Assembly (NCBI GenBank): GCA_027604005.1
Contig: JADGJT010000137.1
Span: 8,493-53,093, forward strand
Source of the DNA: Dinochytrium kinnereticum
Taxonomy: Eukaryota > Chytridiomycota > Chytridiomycetes > Chytridiales > Chytridiaceae
DNA length: 44,601 bases
Direction: 5' to 3'
Shown piece by piece: positions 11,569 through 24,200 of the stretch; within the stretch, counting starts at the first letter, position 1; every line of letters begins with the position of its first letter. Made by a program: the position numbers and the translations under genes. Below the pieces are notes generated by a model. The model did no database searches. It saw only the letters and a program-made list of their open reading frames with translations, and was not told where the DNA came from.

Positions 11569-12242
11569 CCCTCTACCTCGCGTATTCCAGTGCGCAGGTG
11601 GTGTGAAGAGATGAGGCCGAACAGAATGAGGGGAGGAGGGGAAAGTGTGGGTTTAATTTATCTATTTCCACTCCATCTCAATGCTGAGCTGTATTGGGAA
11701 GGGGTGCGTATTGTGTGGGTCGGGCGGATGACGATTGAAGCAGGCGTCCTGCTGGTGTGTTTGCGTCGGTGGGTTGAAATACCCCTGAACACAAGGGAAA
11801 AAAACCATCGGCAAGAGCTCTGGCTTGGGCACAGCAAAGCACAGGAAAGGGAAAGGAGAGGAAAAGGGGCTTTCTCGTTGGCTCTCTTAGTTTCTTTAAA
11901 TGGGGCTCGCTTTCAGCCCTCACCCTGCCTGATATCTCCGATGGAAAAGATGGAAATCAACCTGCTCTCTTATTATTTTCTTTCGTTCTTTCTGGTGGGT
12001 TTTGGCTACCTTCCTTCTTTTCACATCTAGTAGGCGTATAATAAAATCATGATTATTATCACATCATCAGCGTCTTTCAATGGATTATGAAACGCGCGAG
12101 ATCATCGCATATTTATTAATGACCTCAGTTCTTTAGTATCAATAGTAATCGGCTAATTCCGTAGAATCAAGGTTCTAATGGGCGCGCGACCTCCCATTCT
12201 CACCAAACAACTTGACACTCTCCTATTCTCCCTTTCCCGGCA
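11569..12242. other. Intergenic region between two surface-protein genes
   Basis: These 674 bases lie between the giant receptor stop codon and the WSC-gene start, both on the minus strand. They must hold the terminator of the first and the promoter of the second. No clear TATA box or gene was seen. Two opposing small frames at 11590-12030 lack coding character. Confidence 0.5.
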
Positions 12243-15200
12243 TCATCCATCTACAGGGTAGGCCGATGCTGGCACTTCCACTACGTACTCCTCCTCCTCC
12301 CTGCTCCTCAGAACCTCATGACCGCGATTTTCAGACCTCTCTACCCGACCCAACCGCGTCGAAGGAGGAGGCGGGAAGCCCCGCCGCTCGCCCATCATCA
12401 TATTCACGTCATGATTGAATCTAGGCGGCCGCGGTGGTGGTGGTGGTGGTGGTGGTGGTGGTGAAATGGGAGAAGCATATGGAGGACGCGTCAGTGGCTG
12501 GTACTCCTGCTGCTGCTGATGGAAAGGGATAGAGCCCTGTGCATATGCTGTGAGCTGGGCGAGTGGAGGGTGATGCGTAATCGGTTGTGGGTAAAAAGTG
12601 GACATTGTCTGCGCGACAGGAGGCGCATTCTTATCACCCCGCGTTCCGGCACTTTTCATGCTCTCCTCGCCCGAATCACCAGTCTCCTTTTTTTCCTCTG
12701 GAGGCACTGGCAGCTCAATCACCTCAATCCCATCCTCTTCCTCCTCCTGCGCTTCATCCTCATCCTCATCATTATCATGGCTCTCCTTTCCCGTCTCATC
12801 ATTATCGGGCGAAATCTTTTTTCTGGCTCCCCTCTTTGCCTCGTGCTTCCTCCAAAGTCGGTATGCAATAGATACAATCATCACAACCCCTCCAACCCCT
12901 CCAACTACAGCCCCAGCAATGACCCCAGCATTTCTATCACCGCCTCTCTGATCCCCTCCACCTCCAGCGCTCCCCACTATCGTCGTTCCACCCGTCACCA
13001 AAGCTTCCCCAGTGGTGACGCTAACAGTGATTGCGCTGACCGACCCGCCACTTAAACTCGTCTCAACCCTCCCCAAGCTCCCAACAATAAACCCCCCAAC
13101 ATCCCCACACTCGCACAAAACCTGTGTGGCCTCCACCCTTAAGATCACGCACGTGTCCGTCCTAACTACGGCATCATTGTTCAACGGTACAACGACCCCA
13201 CACGCCAACTTATCACGGCTCAGCCTCTGGAACCTTTCAGGTATAGGAACGCTCGCTACAACACGACGACCCGCCATCCAGCCGTTACTCGAATCTCGAC
13301 TTGGAGTGAAGAGAAACGGAAGAGAGTCCGCCATATCTACGTACGGCGTTCTTGAGATATTGACAACGGTCTTGGCGGATGAGATGGTACCACACAAATA
13401 CCGAAAGCACCCACGATCATCCAACAAAGATCCCAAATCTTTTTCCAAAACCGATGCAAAACAAACCGTCATCGACCGGTTCTGACTCCTCTCGACGCCG
13501 ACCTGAACACTAAGATTCGTCGCATTGACCGATCTCCGACCCTCACCACAGGCGACCTCATCAACGTAACAAGACTGAATCAATGTTATCAACCTCCCAA
13601 TAGCTATTGACACCACCAGACTGTATGCTGTGGTTCGTGAAATCGCTATTGAGAGCATCGATACAATGTCCTCTAGTACCCCATCCCCAACCCCACACCT
13701 CCCATTCGCATCACCGACAATCCCCTCGACAATCCTCGTTAATAGCTCCACAATCATCTTCACGGGAACAACATCACCGTCCCCTATCATCACCCGAAAA
13801 ACCGATACTAACACCGCCGTCATGCGTTCATCCAAATACACTCCCCCGCTTGCCATGACGTCATTATAGAATCTAAGAAGTTCTAGTCGGAGCTCATTTA
13901 TGGCGGTGGGGGTATACCCAGAGTCTGGGAAGAGACAGAGGGAGAGCATAGCCAACCCTGTGACAGCCACCTCTGCATCTCCAAATCTCTTAAACGTCGG
14001 TTCAACTACCTCCGTCAGATACCTCACTGCCGGATTGGTTGCCAATGTTTGACGGCCAACAAGGCCTCGTCTCCCAAAACCCCGAGACGCACCAATAACC
14101 GTAACGGTCATAACCTGCTCCACCATATTTGCAACACCAAATGCATCGCGAATCGTTGCACGAAGATGATAGGATCCTTTTGTGAGGACTGTGGAGAGAG
14201 TAGGGGATGTGGAGGAGGGGGTGAGAGGGGACCAAGCGGATGAGGTGATAGCCTTAATTTCCCATGAATATGTTAACGGTGGGAATTTGGAGGTCCAACT
14301 ATTTTGGGGAAAGAAAAATGATTAATGTAGACGGTTAATTATGTTTAAGGAAGAGGGGAAAGCTAAAGAAAGAAAAGCAAACGAAAAGTATTTGAGTAAA
14401 TATGATGAAATTAATAACCCGAAATCAATAAGCGTAACGAAGAAGAAGAAGAAGAAAACAAAGAAAAATAAACGAAAGAAACATTTATAAAAGCAACCAA
14501 GAAAAGCCCCCCAACTCACCTAAAACATCCGACCCGAAATACAGTTACAAACTCCACTCCTACCCTTTCCCCTCTAACCTCACAAAATCCCCCCGAAGGT
14601 CCACCTTCCACCCCAATCTCCACGCTCGCAGTCGTAATTGCCGACCCGTTTCCCACCACTGTATCTATAACCCTGACCCCAAAGCAGTATAAATCTCCCG
14701 CCCTCAACCCACCCTTCTCAATTCTTAAATCCGGCGACATGACTCCTGTGGAAGACAAAGATGTAAGGTTCAATGCTGTATGGCGTTCATTCCTGCATGA
14801 GGTAGATGTGAACCAGGTATATTTGAGTGTGGTTGGATTTTGGATAGTGGTTGGTTCGAGGTTGGTTTGGAGGGTTAGGCCGGTAGAGAGGTGAGATTGA
14901 GGTGGTTCTTTGATGGTTAAAGTGATGACAGGTATGTTTTGGGTGACTAGCATAACATGAACTGCAGAAAGAAAAATGAGAATAGGAGTCGTTTGGTTAG
15001 CTTCCTAGACACAACTGGGAAAAAATATAACCCAGCCAAATCAAACCAAATAATCCGGGGGAAAAAAAAGCGGACCCCTTCAGCCCTTCGACTCATGCCA
15101 ATCCCAATCCAAACCAAACATTGAAATGAGCGAGTGAGGAGGAATCACAAAAAAGAACAAACCAGGATCCGAAACTCCAACGACACCAGTCACCCGATTC

Positions 15201-18200
15201 CGAACCGACAAAAAAAACAAATACTCTCCAGCGGTCAACATCCCCGAAAAATCAGACACTAACGTCCTACCCATCTCCTCCAACCTCGTCGCCCCCTGAA
15301 TCCCCACGCACTTCTTAAAATCCCTAAAACAAGACCACTGAAATTCCATCATCCCATCCTCCGTCCCCAAAACAGAGTCTCTCCAAAATCTCCCCCTCAA
15401 TCTCACATTCGAAACTGGGAAGACCAATCTGTCCCCTCCACCCGAGACGGTGATCTTCTCATCAGCGGTTTCTATGGAGACCACGGTGGAGCCTACCTTC
15501 CCGTCAGGGGACGCCACGAAGAGTTGGAAGAAGAATTTGGAGGAAGGTGGGAGCGTGGACGGTGGGATAGTTAGTGTGAATCGGGTTGATTGGGACGATG
15601 GGATAGTGTAAGAAACCCCATTTGTCCCATTCAAAAACGACCAAGTTACAGAAGGAGGTAATGCAGTCGTCGACCCACAGCCCACCGGCGAATTCTCCAC
15701 TTTTGCCACAAGCGTGATTAGAGAGTCAGATTTGACCTTCTCTCTAGGGGCCACAACCGTAACAACAGGAAAGACGGTAGAATCCAAAATTCTCACAACT
15801 CTCACCCCCGTCGCATTGACCCGAAAAGCGTTCATGAGTGACACATTAAACGCATAAACCCCAGGACGGAACAAAGAAGCCGACAACGTGATCGGCGTCT
15901 TTTGCGTTAAAAACGAAGCAAGTTGAATATTCAAAACATCCCCTAAATTCGGGACACCAATCCCAAAAGTCAACGACGTGACAGCAACTGTAACATTTAA
16001 AAAAGAATCTCCACCCCCTGTTAAAGACTGTGACATATCAATGTGGACGTCCCCGCATGATGGGATATTCTCAGCTCCCTGTATGACGACAATTGGAGTT
16101 GGTGGAGAATCCGGGTTTGATACCTGAAATGTTCCAGTCACAGTATCAGAGAAGGCGGCCCCGAATGATACCAGAACGTTCTCTTTTATCTTGATGAATG
16201 GCGATGAGATGAACGTAGTCAACACCCGTGGATCCAAATTGACCTGCGCCGACGACCGAGAGGTGAACCTCACTCTACAGTCCGTCGGGAATCCAGGTCG
16301 AGTCAACGCAGCGAGGCTACTAGACCCATCCGTGATGAAAAAGTCCTGGCATGGTCGATAGACACGAAGATCACTGGTCGGTGAGGTATCGACATCTCCA
16401 TCGAAATTCACGGTAACGGTCGACCCATCGTTAGAAAACTTTGATAAAGTGACAACCGGACCTCGAGCGTAGTAGACTAGCGTCAAGTTATTATTCGCTC
16501 TAAAAGGAATCCCAAGGTCATCTCGCCAGGGTCCCTCCAGTGTATTAGGTGAAAGAGAGTAAACAAGCAAATAATCAATAGACGTCGATATTGATAACGA
16601 AGGTGCATCGCATTCCGCCGACTCAACCGACAAGATTCGCAGCTCAGTGAATATTCGAGGAGTGGTCGCAAAAACGCATCTCGCGTTTCCATTGTAAAAA
16701 GTGTAAAGATTCCTCCCAGTGAACCTTAAGGTCTCCGCAACATTCAAATAAATTCTGTCAAACGACACCGCTGAAATGGCTGACAAGGTCGTATAAAGGC
16801 TAATAAATGTCGTGACGGACGAGGAAGACCCTACCACGGATATCCTAACAGGCAGCGTCACATTAAAATTCTGTTGTAACGAAAAAACCGTCCTTACAAA
16901 AACCCTCAACCTCTGATTCGGCTGGACAACAACAAGATTACCAGGCGCCACTCCGGTGGCATTAATCTCTATCCAGACCAACCCAGTCTTCAATCCAGCC
17001 CCAACAACATCAAAAAAAGTCCTCCCAGAATTCGGCAAGACCATCGGTTCAACCCTCCTCACAACCAAACCACATGTTGTCCCATCCCCACCACAGACAT
17101 CGCACCCATCAAGTTCAGCCGTCCCATTTACAACTCCCATGCAATCCAAACACGAAGTTCCATTGCCGTTGCAGATCCCGCATTGATCAAGAACCTTAGC
17201 GGCTTTAGGTAGAATGCATGAGCCAGTGCAATCTGTGATGTAGGGGGTTGGGTTTGTTGTAGAGAGGCATTGACCGCGGCAATCTCGTTGATCTATGAAA
17301 GAGCAGGAACCGCAGCTGAACATTTGACCGCGGAATGGACACATAGATGTGGGTAGAGGTGATGGGCCTGTGAGATAAGCTTTGTTAGGGTTTTGTTTTT
17401 GCTTTGCTGAGGCGTAGAGACGCGGCAGTTCTTAAATGATACTTACTACTTCTCACTAGGCGTTAGTGATTCCAAAATAAAGGTTACAGTAAGTTAGAGC
17501 CGTATCGAAAAGAAAAAATAAGAAAATAGACTGAATGCCTTACCCGTTGTCGATGTTGCTGCAGTAATAATAACTCCTAAAAAAAAAATTAGGTCAATGG
17601 CTTTCCGTCCTCAAATATTGAAAGCAAACTCACGTGAACCACTAGACGCCCTGGATGTAGCCCCACTAATCGACGAAGTTTTAATATTAGTCAAGGTCTC
17701 ATTTCCAACAAAAACCGTCACTTGAGGCTCTACTAAATCCAGACCCGAAGAACTTGGCGCATCACTAATCAAAAAAGTCGATTGAACCATATTACTCTTA
17801 GACGCAGAGGCGCTCAGCTGTGGTTTCGGCATCATTACGGTGCCATTTGAAGGTAGGGAAAGGGTAGTAGATGTCATGCTTGTTGACATAACCGTATTAC
17901 TTTGCCGGAAAACTGATGAAGTCGCTAATACAGTTACTATCGTTGTTGGGATCGTAGTGGGAAAATTGCTTTTCTGTGATGTGGAAGACTCAATAGCAAA
18001 TGTTTTCAAAGCGATTGTGGAGGTTTGTAGCGACCCAATTTCTGAAACGGGCTTGTTGATCAAAGTGGAGTCACTCAAATCATGACCAAAAGCGGGGTCC
18101 GAAGTTGTTGCAAGAGTTTCCGAAGATGTGACGACCGTGCCAGATGTTACTTCGGATAAACTCGTGGAATTTCTTGATTCAGTATGTGATAATATCGAAT

Positions 18201-21200
18201 TAGAAGTTGGGATAGATTCTGAAGAAGAGGTAGAGATGCTAGTTGTTTTATGTGTATCGCTGAACAAAAGCTCGTCAGTGGTACTTTCGATATTACTATC
18301 TAGAGTATATGTCTCAGGTGGTGATTTTATCGCTATGGAATAATCTAAACTGGTAGTTTCCATGAGAGTCTCTTTCGGAATTTCAGAGATTATGCTTGCC
18401 GAATGCGTACCCACGTCTGAAGTGATTTCCAGCGTCGAGGATTCGGATGAGTGACTTGCAGTGTCGTGAATTTCATCTGTCGTCGTTATAAAGGCATCCT
18501 GAGAGGTGGTTATTAAAAGAATGTCTCCTGAGACCGTGGAGTCCAAGGCGGAAGTAACGGAAGTTTTGGACAAGGAAGCAACCCCAGAATATTCTAGCCT
18601 ATTCGGTGCCGTCGTGATAACTGTGCCGTCAGGGATTGGTATGGATAACCTATCAATTGTAAATGTGATCTTCGGTTCAGTCACAGAAGCTTCGTTGGAG
18701 AATTTCACGCCAAATAATCCTCTCGAAGTAGAGGTGCTTTCTAAAGCAGTAGAGGTTGTTCCTTGGTTGGGTAAGCTAAATTCTGTAGAAGTCTTTGTCG
18801 CGATAAGGGTGTACTCAGAGCTAGTTTCGAAGGTGGATAACATAGATTTAGCTGGTAATGAGCCCGCATTGGAAAATTCTAAGGAGGCCTCTGATGTGGA
18901 CGTTGGTTCTTGAGTAGGGTAAGTTAACGTAGGTAGGGTAGGTGTATCGCCTTGTACTTCATGATAGGGCGAGCTCAATACTTTTTCTGTCGTCATGTAA
19001 TCAACAATAGCCGAAAGTGAGAACAATGAAACCGATCCTAAGGCCGGCATTTCGAAATTAGTAGTTTTAAGGAAGCCCGATGATTTTCCGTCCGCCTTAG
19101 ATGCTATCTCCGTTCTCGTCTCAGATTCAGATTTAGAAGTTATGGCGCCTTCATCTATGATATCTACTGCAGATAATGACGGAGAAAGGTAAGATAAGGG
19201 CCTGTATTCGTCTGTGGTATACTCCGTGCTCCTATCTCTCAGAGTAGATATCATGGAATTAAAGGATGACGTTGAAGACAAGACTCCGATATCTCGAGAA
19301 GATATCGAGAAGGTATATAGGTGTTCCTTGGTAAATATCCCCATGCCCATTTCCGTCATTTTACTAGCGTCTTGCGAGATGCCATTGGTCTGCGTGTCTA
19401 TTAATATAGCCGACATAGCATAAGTCACAGTCGTACTCAAATCCGACCCCATTCCGAGGTCCGACGTCCAAATTGTGTTTTCAGTAATAGGCGACGTCGA
19501 ATGTAAAGTGGATGAGTCGTCAACAGCATCAACTGTCGGTGAAGTGAGTGTATCGCCTATTGTATGCGAAGTTGAAGCAAGTAGAGTCGAAGTGGCGGGG
19601 CCCTCCTTTGTTGAAATCTCAGGATTCTCCATCGCAGTAGGGATATACTTAGAGGTCCATAAAATACTTCTAGATGAGGAAACCGTTTGCACGTTCCCAG
19701 AAACTACAGTATTTAAGCTGGTATCGATGGTGGATACTGATTCAGTCGGCGCTTCAAGGGGATCAAAGTTAGTGTTAGGCTCGTTTAATCTCAATTTTAT
19801 ATAAGAGGAAGAAGATATCGCTTACTTGCAACAGTTGGCTCGGTCGAAATTGTAACTTTAGCCCTCGTATTGGACAAAGCTTCAAGATTTGCCGCTTGGG
19901 TACTTAAACTCAATACAGATACCGATAATCCGGAAGAAGTTTCAGGAATGATACCAGAGAAATCAAAAATTCCGGATGAAGCCATCGGATTTAGTATTGA
20001 ATTTGAGGTCTCCTGAGTTCCACTAAATGACGAAGAACCTAAACCCCCATTATTTTGTATCTCCGTAGCACTACCTCTAGGCATTTCAGTGTACATCTGA
20101 TTACTGAAATAATATGATGGCTGCGTCTCCGAGCTAGCAGATAAGGTTGAAGCTATAAAAGGAAGACTCGAGTCAGATTCTAGGCTCGGTGCATTTGTTG
20201 TTGAATAAGCCGATTCATGTGATTTAATCTGTGTTTCCGCTAGCAGTGTCGAATCAGAGAAACTACTGAACTCATTCGACAATAGCATGCTTTCAGCTGT
20301 AGAGGTTGGTATAGGAACATCTGTGATCTTCTCAACCAGATCCGTCGTCAATAACGTCTGATGAACCAACTCAGATGTCGAAAAAACCGTGGCCCCCCAA
20401 AAAGGTTTCGAAAATTCCGTTACTGTCGAATATGGCGCCAAATCTAGAGTATCTGAGGTGACAAAGTCTGCGGTTATCTTCCACTCACTCTGGCTATCAG
20501 AAAAGGTTTTTGATAAGGTTTTGTCGGACCCCATAGTGGTTAGAACTTCTGTGTAAACAAGTCAGTTAGAGTTACGAAATGACAAATGAAATATAGCTAA
20601 AATATGAATAAATGTAACCTGATGCAGTGGCTAGGGAGGTGAGATCCGCGAAGGGTTGACTCTCTGAAGGTATAGCAACCAATTGACTAGTCGGTAGCAA
20701 AGTTATGGTATCAGGTGAAACTTGAATCTCAGTTCCTACTGAAAATGTGTACGAAGGTTCTATGACGTTACTGATAGGAAATGGAGCCGCAGTTGATTCG
20801 ACGAATGTCCTCTCGGCAGAAACTGTTTGATCGTACAGACTCGGTGGCTGGTTGGTAATCAGAAAGGTCGCAACTTCTTCCCCAATGACGGGTTCAATTG
20901 TTGACGTAGTTAAAGATATGGCTGGCTCAATGGAGCGGCTTATTTGAACGGACGCAATTGTTATGGTAGCGATAGATTTTTCATACGTGGTGGGAGTGTA
21001 TTCTTTTGTCTTCTCAGTCTCAGGCTGTGAATTCTCTTTCACTGAAGTGCTGGTAGACTTGACAGCAGATGCCGCAAAATCTTCTTGAGCACTCAGAGAT
21101 AAGTCCGTTGAAGAAAAAGTGGACTTGTGAGATATTACCGCTAACTCTTCACCTTCTGCGAAAATCATCGAGGTAAGCTTGATAGTATCACTCGGCCCTT

Positions 21201-24200
21201 CAATCGACGATAGAATGGGCACCGTAGTGTAAAGTTCCGTAGACGTTTCTGTGGTATAGTGAAGTGACGCAGTAAACTCCGTCTCTTTGCTCAAAGAAAT
21301 GACTCCCAAGGATCCCGTAGAGGTCCACGAAGATCCAACGGTTTTTTCATCAGTGAGAGCTGCTGCAACTTCAGAAGTAACGGATGGCGGTTCAGAATAT
21401 ATATATTCAAAATAAGACAACTTTTAACTTCACTTATCAAAGAAAAGACAGGAAAGCATTACACGGTACCTGTTGTGTGTGCCTCAGTTAATGAAGGCTC
21501 GATTTGTTTCTCGCTAATTGAGGGTATCAATGAACCTGTAGGGTTCGCCGAAATATTAAGTTCCCCAGATTCAGTGAGAACTGTTGTTTCCGCTGCTCTC
21601 GAAGATTGTAGTAATGTATGCTCGGAAGTTGACGGTACTAGCCAGAGCGTCCCATCGTCTGTTGTAGACTTAATCCAAGCCGAAGAACTGGGTGGCTGCA
21701 AGCCTAAGCTATTCGGCGTCTCACTAGACAAAGTCATTGTAATGCTTCCATCCCATAATTCTTGAGAAAAGAGTGCAGTAGAGATGTCTGAAAACTCCAC
21801 ATCATCCGAACTTGATGTGGATGTAACTGCTTTTGTGGCAGTTAAGGAAGGCAACATCAAACTTTGCTCTGACGTGGATAAAATCTCAGTAGACGTCATA
21901 GAGGTCTTAAAGATATGACTACCCTCTAGAAATATGGAACTACTCGAAATGATTCCAACTGCACTCATCTTATAGTCCATAAAAAGTCCAGAATTGGAAG
22001 TCTCGGCTTTTGAAGCGACTGTTGAAAAGTCTGTCACTAGAGCCTCGAAACCGATTGAAGTATGACTCAGAGTCCTGGAAGAAGAATCGGCAGCTATTGA
22101 TTCCTCAGGGGCCTTGAGTGATGATAAAGTTTCGGCAGTCCCAGAAATCTTAGTGCTAGCTGACGGTTCAATCGCTATCCCTATGTCTTTGGATAAACTG
22201 CCAAGGGTCCTGGAAGACGAATCTGTCAGCTTGGAATCTGTTAGCACAGCCATTGCCTCGTCATTAATGTTGTCTGGTGACGAATCGATGGTTACAGAAG
22301 CCACGAGGGAGCTTTCCGTGATCCCAGTCGGGCTATAAGTCAGGGATTCAGTATTGACAGATGTCGCCTGAACGGAAAGCTCCGTATTCCGAGTCGAGGA
22401 AGACTCTACTAAGTCTCCACCAAATTCCGAAAATATCTCGACCCCATTAGATGTCGCAGAAGCTTCGACCTTTGGAGACTCAATGGTAGAAGAAATTAAA
22501 GAAACAGCCTCTATAGACTGAGCCGAAGCCGGTTCATCAGTATTTCTATTGAAGAGAGATACAATTGGAGCGATAGTTAGTTCTACCGTCGAAGTTTGGG
22601 ACCCGGAATGCCGCGGGAGAGTTTCGGTGCTAAATGAGTCGGTTGTATATGAATGTAGGATGGTATTCGAGCCTGTTGTTGTGCTGGTGTCGAAGAGCGT
22701 TCGGTCTTTCCCGTAACTTTTGGAGGCTATCGTATCAAACTCCGTAGACTTTGTACTTGTGTCCGATTCGAGAGAAAGAATTTCAACCGAACTAGGTAGA
22801 GAATCCCAACTCTCCGTCATAGCGCTCTGTGTAGTGCTCGAAACTACTATATCTGAATATAATAATGTTGTAGATTGCTCAGAACCGGTCGTCAAAGACC
22901 GTGACAATAACTGATTAGAAAGGGCTATCGCACTATTTCTCGAGATATCTGAAGAATCGTGAGATCCCTCCGATTTCATTTCTGTTATCTTGCTTATCTC
23001 AATCGGTTCCTGAACCGAGGAAAAGGACGTGGGAATTAAAATCGAATAAGATGAAGCGTCAATTGTGGATGTGGCTAAATCCGTAACCTTAGAAATTTCG
23101 ATTGTTGTTGCTGAATTGGTTTGTTCCAAAGTTTGATATGAGGGAGAATATATATCATGATGGAGGGTAATCTCTACCGGGATGACATTTAATGAATTTT
23201 CGCTCCAGGAGGTGGACGCAACGGTGTAAATTGATGAAAGAGACTGGGATGAGGAGAGGGAGGCTATTATTTTTTTAAAAAAGAATAAGAACCTAGTTAG
23301 AAACGCAATGATAAGTTTTAGGAAATATCCTCACAATAATCTGCCCCGTAAAACTCCATAATAGGTAAAGCTAAACTGGATGCTCTTTTATCTGATATAG
23401 AAGTTGTTGAAATTGCAGAGTCGCCGCTTGCCGTCATTTGATTTGAAAACTCAAAGTTTGCTTTTGAATTCTCTTCAGCTGTGGTAGAGATGTACTCAGT
23501 CGAACCACTCGGTGTAGATCCAGTTCTAGTCATATCCGATAATTTATTGGATATATCGCCATCAAAACCCTCAGATAAACCAGAAAATTCCGTGTGGACC
23601 AGAGTTTCCACTTGAGAAATCGCTATATTTGAAGTACCCAACTCATTTGTAGGAGAAGATATTCCTAAATTTTTTGATGTTAAGTAGTCTGAAGTCGAAG
23701 ATGAGGACCAAATTTCAAGATTCTCAGTGAATTCCGCAATAGAATCAGAGAGATAAACTTCATGGCTACTTGAAAACCCGGTCGTCCGATAAGACAACCC
23801 TGATAATCGAGGAATTGAAGTCATAGTAGGTCGCACGTCTACACTGACAGAGCTCGTAGCTGTGTTTTCCGCAGTAAAACCAGATGAAGTGGCCTTAGAT
23901 TCAACTGTGAGAATGAGTTCCGTTCTAGTTGCTGAAGGAGACTCGGCCGTAGATAAAACAGCAGAAAGAAGATATTCAGATTCGGCAATAGGACTCTTCG
24001 GTAGGGATGTTAACGTCGACGTTATGGTATCAAAACTCATAATATTTGTGAATGTGACCGGGAGACTCTCAACTGCAGATATAGAATCCAGCCCAGAAGA
24101 AAGAAATGTGCTTGAGGAAGTCTCATAATTTTGTACTGCAGCTGTAACTGAATCTGAGGGATAAAAATTACTGATTTTTTCAGAAAGTACCATTGGCTCA

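Noticed and set aside
17369..17633. Possibility that the mucin region and the REJ region are two separate genes
   Set aside because: No in-frame stop with a terminator, promoter or signal peptide lies between them, and the intron phases match across the gap. It remains the main alternative and needs transcript data.
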